From: RCIO01 sp964629765
GTDB lineage: Bacteria > Pseudomonadota > Alphaproteobacteria > Rhizobiales > Rhizobiaceae
DNA: 64,000 nt
Reading direction: 5' to 3'
Assembly: GCA_964629765.1 (NCBI GenBank)
Contig: CAZVTK010000002.1
Coordinates: 1 to 64,000, forward strand
The stretch's first letter is position 1, and each line of letters opens with the position of its first letter. Below the pieces are notes generated by a model. The model was given only the letters and a program-made list of their open reading frames with translations, searched no databases and was not told the DNA's origin. This document shows positions 53,173 through 61,828 of the stretch, piece by piece. A program made the position numbers and the translations under genes.

Positions 53173-53241
53173 CTCGCGGCCTCCGCCGCGCCGATGCCGG
53201 CACAGGGCGCCGGCGTCCCGTCATGTCGCTTTGCGGTCATG

Positions 53242-53518
53242 GCTAGAGCCTGTTATGGACTATGGATGGGGCTGCGCTGCCGCCGATTTTGGCCCGCCCG
53301 GCAGGAGCCGGTCGCAGACCGGTATCGGGAATACCTGCAAGACCGGCGACGAACCGGTGGGCCAAAAGCGGCGCAGCCCGAAGGGTTGAGCGGCGAAGGC
53401 CGCCTGATGCGTCGAAAGGCTTGCCGGTATGCCCGATACCGGCCTGCGCCTTTCTCCTGTCATGCGGTCCTTCGTCGCTCAACGCAGCCTCCATCCAGGG
53501 TCCATAACAGGCTCTAGC
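53242..53518. mobile_element. 277-bp MITE-like element
   Basis: The ends are 19-bp perfect inverted repeats (GCTAGAGCCTGTTATGGAC at 53242-53260 and its complement at 53500-53518); matching continues inward with TGGATGG. The interior is rich in further inverted repeats (TCGGGAATACC near 53325 against GGTATGCCCGA near 53432; a GGGCTGCGC/GCGCAGCCC pair). It encodes no transposase. TA or CTAG at both edges fits a TA or CTAR target duplication of the IS630 or IS5 type. It lies inside the operon; the left-running CoA-transferase gene takes its TAG stop from the element's edge. Confidence 0.85.
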
Positions 53519-54692
53519 GCGACCGGCCGGCGAGCTTCGCCAGCACTTCCCCGGTGTGCTGGCCCAGCACCGGCGGCGCGGAGAAGGTTTCCGCGCTGCC
53601 GGTCTTGATCGGGTTGCCGACCATCTTCTGCACGGTCCCGTCGGCGTTCTCGACCTCGACGATCATGTTGCGGCGGGCCACCGTGGGGAAGGCGAACGCC
53701 TCGTCGATGGTCTGGACCAGCGCGACGGGCACGCCCTCCTTCTGGAAGGCGGCGACCCAGTGGGCAGAATCCTTCGCCAGAAAGGCCTCGGCGACCACCG
53801 CTTCCAGCTCCCTGGCGTGCTTGCGCCGCTCCGGAACGGTCTTGAAGCGGGGATCCTCCGCAAGGTCGGCCCGGCCGATCGCGTTCATGTAGCCGACCCA
53901 CCAGCGCGGCAGCACGCTGGGCGTCGCATAGACGTACCGGCCGTCGGCGCATTCGTAGGCGCGGCTGGGCGGCATGTTGGCGAGCCGCGTGCCGACGCGC
54001 GAATAGACGATGCCGTGGGTGAAATAGTCCTGCGCCTGCCAGATGAGCAGGCTGAGCTGCGCATCGAGGATCGACACCTCGACGAAGCGGCCCTTGCCGT
54101 CGCGCTGGCGTCCCTGAAGGCCGGCGAGGATCGCCACGGCCGCCCACAGGCCGCCGGCGGTATCGCCGATCTGGTAGCCCACGCGGGCAGGGGGGCCGTC
54201 GGGATCGCCGGTGATGCTCATCACGCCGGACACCGCCTGGACCAGCGAGTCCGTGGCCGGGAAGTTGCCGTACTCACCCTCGCTGTCGAAGCCGCAGACC
54301 GAGCAGACCACCAGCCCGGGGTTCATGGCGTGCAGGGTGGCGAAGTCGAAGCCGAGCCGGTCGACAACGCCCGACTTGAAATTGTGGCAGAAGACGTCGG
54401 CCTCCTTGAGAAGCTGCATCAACGCTTCCTTGCCCGCGTCCTCCTTGAGGTCGAGCACGATGCCTTTCTTGTTGCGGTTCACGCTGTAGTAGAAGGTGCT
54501 GTTGCCCTCCGAGATGAAGGGCGGGATCAGCCGCGTCGGATCGCCCGACGGAGGCTCCACCTTGATCACTTCCGCGCCGAGGTCGCCGAGGATCATCGTG
54601 GCGAACGGGCCGGAGATGAAATGCGATATGTCCACGATCTTCAGTCCGCGCAGCGGCGGCTCGAGCTTTTCACCGGGGAAGGACGTCGTCAT
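53514..54692 (-). CDS. CaiB/BaiF (family III) CoA-transferase
   Basis: A 392-residue class III CoA-transferase, which moves CoA between carboxylic acids (or racemises 2-methylacyl-CoA). Seen: LRGLKIVDISHFISGPFATMILGDLGAEVIKVEPP, with the catalytic Asp in the ATDSLVQAVSG region, and KGRFVEVSILDAQLSL. ATG 54692 starts MTTSFPGEK. The stop codon TAG lies in the inverted-repeat end of the MITE, so insertion may have altered the C-terminus, but the length is close to normal (about 390-400). It follows the hydratase gene by 14 bases. Confidence 0.9.
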   Translation of the reverse strand: MTTSFPGEKLEPPLRGLKIVDISHFISGPFATMILGDLGAEVIKVEPPSGDPTRLIPPFISEGNSTFYYSVNRNKKGIVLDLKEDAGKEALMQLLKEADVFCHNFKSGVVDRLGFDFATLHAMNPGLVVCSVCGFDSEGEYGNFPATDSLVQAVSGVMSITGDPDGPPARVGYQIGDTAGGLWAAVAILAGLQGRQRDGKGRFVEVSILDAQLSLLIWQAQDYFTHGIVYSRVGTRLANMPPSRAYECADGRYVYATPSVLPRWWVGYMNAIGRADLAEDPRFKTVPERRKHARELEAVVAEAFLAKDSAHWVAAFQKEGVPVALVQTIDEAFAFPTVARRNMIVEVENADGTVQKMVGNPIKTGSAETFSAPPVLGQHTGEVLAKLAGRSR

Positions 54693-54706
54693 CGGGTGTC
54701 CACTTC

Positions 54707-55417
54707 TCATTTCTTCTGTCGGGCGTCGGGATCGCCGATGCGGCGGTTGCCCGTGAGCCGATCGGAGGCCCAGCGCACCTGAGCGGCGATCTCGCCGGGG
54801 GCGCGGGGCAAGGTGTCGAGCACGCCCTGCTTGACGAGTTGCAGGCAGGCCGGGTCGTGCCCGGCTATCCGCGCCGCCCAGCCCCGGGCGAACGGCAGCA
54901 CCTCGGCCGGGGGCAGCACGCGGTTGAGGAAGCCGGCGCGGTGGAGCTCCGCCGCCGACACCTCGTCGGCGAGCAGCAGGTATTCCATCGCCAGCTTGTG
55001 GGGCACGCGCGCGGCGAGCGCCGAGGCGACGCCTTTCGAGAATCCGATCCTGACCTCCGGATAGCAGAAGCGGGCGTCCTCCGCGGCCACCGCGAGGTCG
55101 ACCTGCTGGAGCAGGATCATTCCGCCGGCGACGCACCAGCCTTCGACGGCGGCGATGATGGGCTTGGCGGTGCGCACGCCCAGATTGGGCGCCCAGCGGG
55201 AGCCGCTCTGCGGCGGATCCTTCAGGTCGACGCCGGAGCTGAAATTGCCGCCGGCGCCGCTGAGCACGGCAACGACGTCGTCGCCCTCCTCGAAGCGCCT
55301 CCATGCGGCTTCCAGATCGGCGGCCATCTGCTCGTTGATGGCATTCTTCCTCTCGGGACGGTTGAGCGTGATCGAAGCCACCCCGTCCTTCGAGGCATAC
55401 AGCACGGTGCCGGTCAT
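54707..55417 (-). CDS. enoyl-CoA hydratase/isomerase family protein
   Basis: A 236-residue crotonase-fold protein. Oxyanion-hole residues lie in GNFSSGVDL and EGWCVAGGMILL, then AEDARFCYPEVRIGFSKG. The hydratase pattern of two catalytic Glu is not fully clear: the region normally holding the first Glu (GGGCELA) reads GGMILLQQ, while YPEVRIG keeps a Glu. It could be a hydratase, isomerase or hydrolase. ATG 55417 follows GGGGAGGAAG. It is the first gene of the minus-strand CoA-ester operon (55417 to 49219), with the MarR-type motif about 100 bases upstream. Confidence 0.85.
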   Translation of the reverse strand: MTGTVLYASKDGVASITLNRPERKNAINEQMAADLEAAWRRFEEGDDVVAVLSGAGGNFSSGVDLKDPPQSGSRWAPNLGVRTAKPIIAAVEGWCVAGGMILLQQVDLAVAAEDARFCYPEVRIGFSKGVASALAARVPHKLAMEYLLLADEVSAAELHRAGFLNRVLPPAEVLPFARGWAARIAGHDPACLQLVKQGVLDTLPRAPGEIAAQVRWASDRLTGNRRIGDPDARQKK

Positions 55418-55518
55418 CTTCCTCCCCTGTCCGAGCCTGCGAAGCATGGACATCCTACACGGCTCCCCGGTCCGTGTCGGACGCCCTCGATTGCCGCTCG
55501 TTGTTGTCTATGCATATG

Positions 55519-55530
55519 TTCCGTATACTG
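55519..55530. promoter_or_regulatory. MarR-regulon motif upstream of the hydratase operon
   Basis: TTCCGTATACTG matches the marR-upstream site TTCCGTATGCTG at 11 of 12 positions. It lies about 100 bases before the start of the enoyl-CoA hydratase gene on the minus strand. It is the closest copy to the marR site in the window. Confidence 0.6.
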
Positions 55531-55570
55531 TCAATCTGGCGCGCGGCCTGCCGGCCCGAACCGCCGCCGG

Positions 55571-56797
55571 CTATGCGGATGCCCTCCTCGGCACCGCTTC
55601 CGCCGCCGGCATCTCGATGCCCGACAGCCCGGAGCCGCCGTAGAGCCAAGCCAGGATATCGTACCATTCGGCGGCGGACTTGGCCTGCATGATCTCGTTG
55701 CGCAGCGCCGCATGCACGCCGGACGGATGGTAGATGTGGTCGCCGATCGCCCTCGACTGGAGCTGGACGCGCGCCGTGCGCAACGTCCTCGCCGTCTGAT
55801 AGCGCAGCATCGCGGTTTCGACGTCGTCCGAATGCTGGAGCAGATGCGTCAGCGCGACCGCGTCCTCCATGGCCATGCAGGCGCCCTGCGCGAAATACTG
55901 CATCATGGGATGGGCCGCGTCCCCCAGCAGCGCCACGCGGCCGTCGACCCATCTGGCGATCGGTTCCCGGTCGCACAGGACCCATTTGCGCCAGTTCGAT
56001 CCGTGCTGGATGATCGACCGGGCCGTCGCGCAGGTGTCGCGAAAGCCCTCATGCACCTCGTCGTGATGCACCGGAGCACCGGCCACGGGCTCCGGCGCGT
56101 GGTTATGGTAGGTCACCACCAGATTGAACGAGCTCCAGTCCGACAACGGATAGTGCACGATATGGCATTTGGGGCCGGCCCACAGCGTCGCCGCGTTCCA
56201 GCGCAGATCTTCCGGCATGTCCTCGACGGCGATGACGGAGCGGTAGGTGGTGTGGCCGGAAACCCGCGGCGGCCCGTCTGCGGCGAGCTGGCTCCTGACG
56301 TTCGACCAGAGGCCGTCGGCGCCGACCAGCGCGCTTCCGCGCAACCGCTCGCCATCGGCCAGGGTCGCCGTCACCGACGCGCCGTCCTGGTCGTAGCGCG
56401 CCACTTCCGCGCTGGTCCGGATATCGACGAGGCTCGATTCGCGGCAGCGGCGCAGCAGGATGGAGTGGAGCTCGCCGCGATGCACGACCGCATAGGGATT
56501 GCCGAACCGCTGGCGGAACGCATCCTCCAGCGGAATGCGGATGATCTCGTCGCCGCTCAACGCGTCCATCAGGCGCAGGCTGTCGATGAAGATGGCGTGC
56601 CGCTTCGCCTCCTGCGCGATGCCGAGAAAGTCGAAGGAGTGGAATGCGTTAGGGCCGAGCTGGATGCCCGCGCCGATCTCGCCGAGCGTGGGCGCCCTTT
56701 CCAGCACGAGCACGCGCATGCCGCGCTCCGCCAGCCCGAGCGCCAGCGACAGGCCGCCGATTCCGGCTCCGGCGATCAAAATTGGCAAGGACGTCAT
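55571..56797 (-). CDS. 3-hydroxybenzoate 6-hydroxylase (FAD monooxygenase)
   Basis: A 408-residue class A flavoprotein monooxygenase. FAD motifs: GAGIGGLSLALGLAERG (GxGxxG), GADGLWSNVR (DG motif) and LLGDAAHPMMQY (GD motif). The sequence LGEIGAGIQLGPNAFH and the PMMQYFAQGACMAMEDAVALT block match 3-hydroxybenzoate 6-hydroxylases and related salicylate-type enzymes, which make gentisate with NADH and O2. ATG 56797 follows GGAGAAG. Genes for the next three steps of the gentisate route lie at 58613-61018, which supports 3-hydroxybenzoate over salicylate as substrate. Confidence 0.88.
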   Translation of the reverse strand: MTSLPILIAGAGIGGLSLALGLAERGMRVLVLERAPTLGEIGAGIQLGPNAFHSFDFLGIAQEAKRHAIFIDSLRLMDALSGDEIIRIPLEDAFRQRFGNPYAVVHRGELHSILLRRCRESSLVDIRTSAEVARYDQDGASVTATLADGERLRGSALVGADGLWSNVRSQLAADGPPRVSGHTTYRSVIAVEDMPEDLRWNAATLWAGPKCHIVHYPLSDWSSFNLVVTYHNHAPEPVAGAPVHHDEVHEGFRDTCATARSIIQHGSNWRKWVLCDREPIARWVDGRVALLGDAAHPMMQYFAQGACMAMEDAVALTHLLQHSDDVETAMLRYQTARTLRTARVQLQSRAIGDHIYHPSGVHAALRNEIMQAKSAAEWYDILAWLYGGSGLSGIEMPAAEAVPRRASA

Positions 56798-56842
56798 CAG
56801 CTTCTCCAATCGCGACGCCCGGCGCCGCAATCCTGCGTATTC

Positions 56843-56857
56843 ATTAAATCAGTATGC
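56843..56857. promoter_or_regulatory. MarR-regulon motif upstream of the hydroxylase
   Basis: ATTAAATCAGTATGC; on the minus strand GCATACTGATTTAAT. It lies about 46 bases before the 3-hydroxybenzoate hydroxylase ATG and shares ATACTGAT with the site at 61829. Confidence 0.5.
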
Positions 56858-56901
56858 TGTGTTGTTGGCATCGATCATGGCGCATCCCTTCAGAACCGGC
56901 C

Positions 56902-58596
56902 TCAATCCCGCCCCGCTGCCGCCGCGTGCATCGCGACCCGGTAAGCGAACACCAATGCCGGCCCGAGCGTCGTGCCCGGCCCCGGATAGGTCCCCTCCAT
57001 GACCGAACCCATGTCGTTGCCGCAGGCGTAAAGTCCCCCGAGCGGGCGCCCGCCGCCGTCGAGAACCCTTCCGTCCTCGTCGGTTCTCAGGCCGGCGCTG
57101 ACGGCGATATCGGCTGCCCAGAGCGGCATGGCGACGTAGGCCCCGCCCTCGACGGGACCGAGGCAGGGGTTCGGCAGGTGATCCGGATCGCCGTTGAAGC
57201 GGTCGAGCTCGGCTTCTCCGCGGCCGAAGCTTTCGTCCCGGCCCGCTGCGGCGTTCGCGTTGAAGCGCTCCACGGTGGCTCGAAGCACGGCCGGATCGAC
57301 GCCGATCTTCCGCGCAAGCTGCGGCAGGTCGGGCGCGGCGAAGACATATCCGCCGCGCTCGAAATCCGCCAGCGAGCGCGTGCCCGGATAGATCGCGCCG
57401 AGTCCGTATTTGCGAACGAACCGCATCGTGGCGACGAGATGCACCGGCCGCGCCGGGTCGTCGGCGTTCGCCCGCAGCATGCCCTCCACGAAGTCGTGAT
57501 AAGAGGCGGCCTCGTTGGTGAAGCGGCGCCCGCTGCGGTCGACGGCGATCACCCCCGGCTTGGCGCGGTCGAGATAGAGATGCGGAAAAAGCCCTCTCCA
57601 TCCGCGCCGGGCCGGGGTACGGGACACAGGCGTCCACAGGCCCGCGCCGCGGTGGTCGGCGGGATCGAGAACCCCGCCCGCCTCGAGCGCGGCCGCGATT
57701 CCGTCGCCGGTGTCCGACGGGGCCGCCATCGAAAACGGAGCGACCCGCGGCATCACCTGCCTGCGCAACCCTTCATTGTGCGCCACGCCGCCCGTGGCCA
57801 GCACGACGCCGCGCCGGGCGCGCAGCGTTCGCGTGCCGCCCGGGGTGCGGACGACGGCGCCCGCCACGGCGCCGTTCTCGACCAGCAGCCGCTCCAGAGG
57901 CGTCTCGAAGCGGAAGCCCACGCCGAGCTTGCGGGCGCTGGAGAAGAGCCGCGCCACCAGCGCATTGCCCATCACCAGCCTGGTGCCGCGGCTGAAGCGC
58001 AGGCGGTCGACGAAGAACCGGCCGGCCAGCCGGACGGCATGAAGGAAATCGCCGGGCGACCGGTAGCGGCGCAGCAGGCGGGCTATGTCCACCTTTCCCA
58101 CCATCATGCCGCCGAACAGCATGAACTCGCCGATCGGCGGCCGCACGCGCTCGAAGTCGCGGCCCAGTCGCCGGCCGTCGAACGGCGCCGGCGCGATGGC
58201 GCGGCCGTAGACCGCCGAGCCGGGCATGGTGTTGCGGTAGTCGGGATGTTTGCCGGCCGCGACGAAGCGCAGGTCGGTGTGGGCTTCAAGGTAGTCGATG
58301 ACGCGCGGGCCGTCGTCCAGATAGGCTTTGCGGCGGGCGTCGCCGGAATGGCCGGTCAGCGCGTCGAGATAGGTGGCGGCGGCCTGCGCGCTGTCCTCGT
58401 AGCCTGCGGCCCTGCTCTGGCTGTTGCCGGGTATCCAGAGCGTGCCCGCCGACGTGGACGTCGTGCCGCCCACCTGCGCCGTCTTCTCGCAGACCGCGAC
58501 CGACAGGCCGTTCAGGCGCGCGACGATGGCCGCGGTCATTCCGGCCGCTCCCGCCCCGATGACCACCAGATCGACCTCGTCGCGCCGTTCGTCCAT
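56902..58596 (-). CDS. FAD-dependent dehydrogenase (3-ketosteroid Delta1-dehydrogenase/fumarate reductase family)
   Basis: A 564-residue flavoprotein. FAD-binding VDLVVIGAGAAGMTAAIVARLNGL near the N-terminus, TTSTSAGTLWIPGN, and the C-terminal LYACGNDMGSVMEGTYPGPGTTLGPALVFAYRVA. The family includes 3-ketosteroid dehydrogenases and 4-oxocyclohexanecarboxylate desaturases, which introduce ring double bonds and can aromatise cyclic ketones. It lies 16 bases after the maleylpyruvate isomerase gene in the gentisate unit, so aromatisation of a cyclohexanone acid to 3-hydroxybenzoate is an attractive idea. ATG 58596 follows GGAGGCGGG. Confidence 0.88.
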   Translation of the reverse strand: MDERRDEVDLVVIGAGAAGMTAAIVARLNGLSVAVCEKTAQVGGTTSTSAGTLWIPGNSQSRAAGYEDSAQAAATYLDALTGHSGDARRKAYLDDGPRVIDYLEAHTDLRFVAAGKHPDYRNTMPGSAVYGRAIAPAPFDGRRLGRDFERVRPPIGEFMLFGGMMVGKVDIARLLRRYRSPGDFLHAVRLAGRFFVDRLRFSRGTRLVMGNALVARLFSSARKLGVGFRFETPLERLLVENGAVAGAVVRTPGGTRTLRARRGVVLATGGVAHNEGLRRQVMPRVAPFSMAAPSDTGDGIAAALEAGGVLDPADHRGAGLWTPVSRTPARRGWRGLFPHLYLDRAKPGVIAVDRSGRRFTNEAASYHDFVEGMLRANADDPARPVHLVATMRFVRKYGLGAIYPGTRSLADFERGGYVFAAPDLPQLARKIGVDPAVLRATVERFNANAAAGRDESFGRGEAELDRFNGDPDHLPNPCLGPVEGGAYVAMPLWAADIAVSAGLRTDEDGRVLDGGGRPLGGLYACGNDMGSVMEGTYPGPGTTLGPALVFAYRVAMHAAAAGRD

Positions 58597-58612
58597 GTCC
58601 CGCCTCCGCCGG

Positions 58613-59260
58613 TCATTCCACATCCGGCTGCGCTTCGGGCGCAGCGGACCGGAAGGCTTCCAGTTCGAGGCATCGTGCCTCGATCTCCAGCAGGCGGGGA
58701 AGGGCTTGCAGGTCGCAGCCGAAGCGGCGCGCGCTGTAGAGCTGCGGGATCAGGTATATTTCCGCCATGCCCGGGCGGTCGCCGAAGGCATAGCCCCCGG
58801 CGCGGGGCCCGAGCAGCGCCTCGCAGGCCGCCAGGCCCCGGCCGATCCAGTGCCTCGCCCAGCGGTCGACCGCGGGCTGCTCCTGCGCAAGCTCGGTGCG
58901 CAGATAGGACAGCACGCGCAGGTTGGCGAGCGGATGGATGTCGGCGGCCATGACCTGCGCGAAAGCGCGGCAGCGCGCGCGCTCGAACGGGTCCTGCGGC
59001 AGCAGGCGCGGCTCGGGACGGCTTTCCTCCAGCCACTCGATGATCGCCGAGGACTGCGTGAGCACCGCCCCGCCGACGGCGAGGCTGGGCACCAGCATCT
59101 GCGGGTTGATCGCGGCGTAGGCGGGTTGCAGATGCTCGCCGCCATTGCGCCGCAGATGGACGTACCGCGTCTGCGGCGCAACGCCCTTCAGGGCGAACGC
59201 TATGCGGCAGCGATAGGCGGCCGAGCTGCGGAAATAGCCGTAGAAGACCAGCTCATCCAT
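58613..59260 (-). CDS. maiA: maleylpyruvate isomerase (zeta-class GST)
   Basis: A 215-residue zeta-class glutathione S-transferase. The catalytic SSxxxR-type motif is RSSAAYRCRIAFALKG, with LTQSSAIIEWLEE at the glutathione site and a C-terminal helical domain (VLSYLRTELAQEQ). It isomerises maleylpyruvate to fumarylpyruvate (or maleylacetoacetate to fumarylacetoacetate) using glutathione. Being next to gentisate dioxygenase and the fumarylpyruvate hydrolase points to the gentisate route. It overlaps the end of the hydrolase gene by eight bases. Confidence 0.9.
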   Translation of the reverse strand: MDELVFYGYFRSSAAYRCRIAFALKGVAPQTRYVHLRRNGGEHLQPAYAAINPQMLVPSLAVGGAVLTQSSAIIEWLEESRPEPRLLPQDPFERARCRAFAQVMAADIHPLANLRVLSYLRTELAQEQPAVDRWARHWIGRGLAACEALLGPRAGGYAFGDRPGMAEIYLIPQLYSARRFGCDLQALPRLLEIEARCLELEAFRSAAPEAQPDVE

Positions 59261-59969
59261 GGCCCGCCGTCCCTTCCGGCGCGGCGATGACGAGCTCGAC
59301 CGGCGGGCAGCCGTGGATCGAGCCGTCGATCCTGTCGCCGGGCTCGACCGGCCCGACGCCGGCCGGGGTCCCGGTGAAGATCAGGTCGCCGGCCTCCAGA
59401 TGGTAGAGCGTGGAAAGATGGGCGATCAGCTCCGGCACGCTCCAGACGAGATCGCTGAGGCGCGCCGACTGCTTCCGCGCGCCGTTGACGCGCAGCGATA
59501 TGGCCTGCCCGCCCACGGCGCCGAACCGCTCGGCAGGCACGATCCCGGCAAGCACCGCCGATTGCTCGAACGCCTTGCCGACGTCCCACGGCCGCTGCCT
59601 GGCGCGGGCTTCGAGCTGCAGGTCGCGCCGGGTCATGTCCAGCCCGCAGGCATAGCCGTAGACGGCGTCCAGCGCCCTGGCCGCCGGCACGCGGAACGCC
59701 GGCCCGCCGAGCGCCACGACCAGCTCCATCTCGTAGTGATAGTTGGACGTCGCCGGCGGATAGGGAATCGTCGAGCCGGACGGCACGTAGGCCGACGCCG
59801 GCTTGGTGAAGTAGAACGGCGCCTCGCGGTCGACGGCCACGCCCATCTCGGCCGCGTGCTCGGCATAGTTGCGCCCGACGCAGAAGATGCGGCGTATTGG
59901 ATAGCGCACCTGGCTGCCCGCGATGGACGCGAGCACCGGCGGCGGCGGCTCGAACAGACAGGACGACAT
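59253..59969 (-). CDS. fumarylpyruvate hydrolase (FAH family)
   Basis: A 238-residue fumarylacetoacetate hydrolase-family enzyme that splits fumarylpyruvate into fumarate and pyruvate with Mg2+/Mn2+. Seen: FCVGRNYAEHAAEMG, the metal-binding EMELVVALGG, YGYACGLDMTRRDLQ, and LIFTGTPAGVGPVEPGD. Its small size and the FYFTKPASAYVPSG segment fit the gentisate-pathway hydrolases. ATG 59969 lies five bases after the gentisate dioxygenase stop on the minus strand, so it is co-transcribed with it. Confidence 0.92.
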   Translation of the reverse strand: MSSCLFEPPPPVLASIAGSQVRYPIRRIFCVGRNYAEHAAEMGVAVDREAPFYFTKPASAYVPSGSTIPYPPATSNYHYEMELVVALGGPAFRVPAARALDAVYGYACGLDMTRRDLQLEARARQRPWDVGKAFEQSAVLAGIVPAERFGAVGGQAISLRVNGARKQSARLSDLVWSVPELIAHLSTLYHLEAGDLIFTGTPAGVGPVEPGDRIDGSIHGCPPVELVIAAPEGTAGHG

Positions 59970-59974
59970 GGCGG

Positions 59975-61018
59975 TCAGTCTCTCGCCCGCTCTTCGTAGA
60001 AGCCGAGCTTCTGCTGCAACGGCGTGTCGTGGACGCGGATGAGATGGGCGTCCCCGCCCGTCGCGCGATGGTCGATCCTGGCGAACACCGGCGCGGAGAA
60101 GGTGTCGCCGCGCCGCCATGCGATCTCCGTGCCGTCGACATGGCTCACGCCTTCGCCGTCGACGACATGGAACACGCCGCTGGTCGACTTCAGCGGCGGT
60201 TCGTAGACGTCGCCCGCGCGCAGCAGCATGGCGGTGAAGCCCATCGTCGGAAGGCAGGGCTCGCCCGTCTCCGGGTTGACGTAGTCGAGCTCGATGGGTT
60301 CGTTGGCGTCCGCGAAGGTCTTCAGGCGGGCGAGCGCTGCTGCCGTCTTCTCCCAGGGATAGCGAAGCTGCGGATATTTCGTCCGCAGGGCGCCGGCGCT
60401 GCGCGGCGGCAGCAGCCCCGCCTCGGAAAACTCCAGCATGGACGCATCGGGCCGGTTGCGCGGCGTCTGGAATTCGCCCTCGATGGCATAGGAGCCCTCG
60501 AGGTAGACGAACAGCGGCAGGTCCAGCGCGTCCAGCCAGATGACCGGCTCGCTGCCCTCGTGGCCGTGGTCGTGCCACATGCCGCCCGGCGTGAGCACGA
60601 GGTCGCCGTGCTTCATGACGCATTTCTCGCCGTCGACGATGGTGAAGGCGCCTTCGCCCTCGACGATGATGCGCGCCGCGCTCGGGGTGTGCTTGTGAGC
60701 GGGGGCCTTCTCGCCGGGCAGCAGAAGTTGCAGGCCGCAATAGATGGCGGAGCTGACCTGCATGGCGCCGGCGCCGCGGCCGGGATCCGAGAGCACCAGC
60801 ACGCGGCGCTCGGCCTTTTCGACAGGTGTCAGCTCGCCCGCCTTCAGCAGCAGCGGACGGATGTCCCGGTATCTCCAGATGCCGGGCTTCGTCGCCGGCG
60901 CCGGGCGCCCGTGCGGCAGCACGTTGCGCATCATCGGCCACAGAGGCGCGGTGGACTGCGCGCTCAGCGCCTGCCGGTAGTCCAGCGGGAGATCTTCCAT
61001 CGTGCCGAGATTTGCCAT
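59975..61018 (-). CDS. gtdA: gentisate 1,2-dioxygenase
   Basis: A 347-residue bicupin that opens gentisate (2,5-dihydroxybenzoate) to maleylpyruvate with Fe2+ and O2. The iron-binding histidines are in the first cupin, KAPAHKHTPSAARIIVEG and MWHDHGHEGSE; WLDALDLPLFVYLE and the second cupin (TSGVFHVVDGEGVSHVDG) are also characteristic. Typical length. The hydrolase and isomerase follow directly and an SDR precedes it by 33 bases. This identifies the route as gentisate rather than homogentisate. Confidence 0.94.
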   Translation of the reverse strand: MANLGTMEDLPLDYRQALSAQSTAPLWPMMRNVLPHGRPAPATKPGIWRYRDIRPLLLKAGELTPVEKAERRVLVLSDPGRGAGAMQVSSAIYCGLQLLLPGEKAPAHKHTPSAARIIVEGEGAFTIVDGEKCVMKHGDLVLTPGGMWHDHGHEGSEPVIWLDALDLPLFVYLEGSYAIEGEFQTPRNRPDASMLEFSEAGLLPPRSAGALRTKYPQLRYPWEKTAAALARLKTFADANEPIELDYVNPETGEPCLPTMGFTAMLLRAGDVYEPPLKSTSGVFHVVDGEGVSHVDGTEIAWRRGDTFSAPVFARIDHRATGGDAHLIRVHDTPLQQKLGFYEERARD

Positions 61019-61051
61019 GTGATTCTCCGTTCCTCAGTTCGTCCCCGCCCG

Positions 61052-61807
61052 TCAGGGCATGAAGGAGCCGCCGTTCAGGTCGATGATCGCGCCGGTGATG
61101 AAGCCGGCCTGGTCGGACGCCAGGAAGTCCACCGTCGCGCCGAGCTCCTCGGGCGCGCCGACCCGTCCCAGCGGCGAATAGGACGAGCGCTTGACGATGC
61201 CGGCCTCGCCCTCGACCGTGCTCATCGGCGACAGGACGGGGCCGGGCGCGATGCAGTTGGCGGTGATGCCGTGTCTGCCCTCCTCGCCGGCCAACTGGCG
61301 GGTGAGGGCGAGCACGCCGGCCTTCGAGCTGACGTAGTGGGCCGCCGCCGTGCCGGTGAAGGTGCGGGCCGAGCGCGACGAGACGTTGATGATCCGCCCC
61401 CACCGGCCCTTGCGCATGAGCGGCAGCGCCGCCTTCGACATGGCGAACACGGCGGTCAGGTTGACCCGGATCACGTCCTCCCACTGGCCGAGGCTGATCT
61501 CCTCGATCGTGTAGAGCCTGTTTTCGGGATGGCGCGGATTGATGCCCGCATTGTTGACCAGCACGTCGAGCCGGCCGAGCTCGCGCGCGACCCGGTTCAT
61601 GAGATCCGCCACGGCGCTTTCGTCGGTGACGTCGACGGACATGCCGACCGCGTCGGCGCCGAGCTCCGCCGCCGTCGCGGCGACCTGCGGGTCGCGGTCC
61701 ACGAGGACGCAGCGGAACCTGCGGTGCAGCGATCGCGCGATCGCCAGCCCGAGGCCGCGATTGGCCCCGGTGATCATGGCGACGCGTTCCTTGCCTTGTT
61801 CAGTCAC
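61052..61807 (-). CDS. SDR family oxidoreductase (first gene of the gentisate unit)
   Basis: A 251-residue short-chain dehydrogenase: TGANRGLG loop, VLVDRDP (acidic, NAD-type), NNAGINPRHPENRL, catalytic Ser (NVSSRSAR) and YVSSKAG, ending IIDLNGGSFMP. It may oxidise a hydroxylated alicyclic or side-chain alcohol feeding 3-hydroxybenzoate. I chose GTG 61807, preceded by GGAAACGGAA; a TTG at 61825 would add six residues. It is the leading gene of the unit that contains gentisate dioxygenase, with the MarR-type motif 22 bases upstream. Confidence 0.87.
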   Translation of the reverse strand: MTEQGKERVAMITGANRGLGLAIARSLHRRFRCVLVDRDPQVAATAAELGADAVGMSVDVTDESAVADLMNRVARELGRLDVLVNNAGINPRHPENRLYTIEEISLGQWEDVIRVNLTAVFAMSKAALPLMRKGRWGRIINVSSRSARTFTGTAAAHYVSSKAGVLALTRQLAGEEGRHGITANCIAPGPVLSPMSTVEGEAGIVKRSSYSPLGRVGAPEELGATVDFLASDQAGFITGAIIDLNGGSFMP

Positions 61808-61828
61808 GTCGGGTTCCGTTTCCAAGAA

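Noticed and set aside
55571..56797. Salicylate 1-hydroxylase
   Set aside because: The fold cannot exclude it, but the gentisate ring-cleavage genes nearby and the lack of catechol genes favour 3-hydroxybenzoate 6-hydroxylase.
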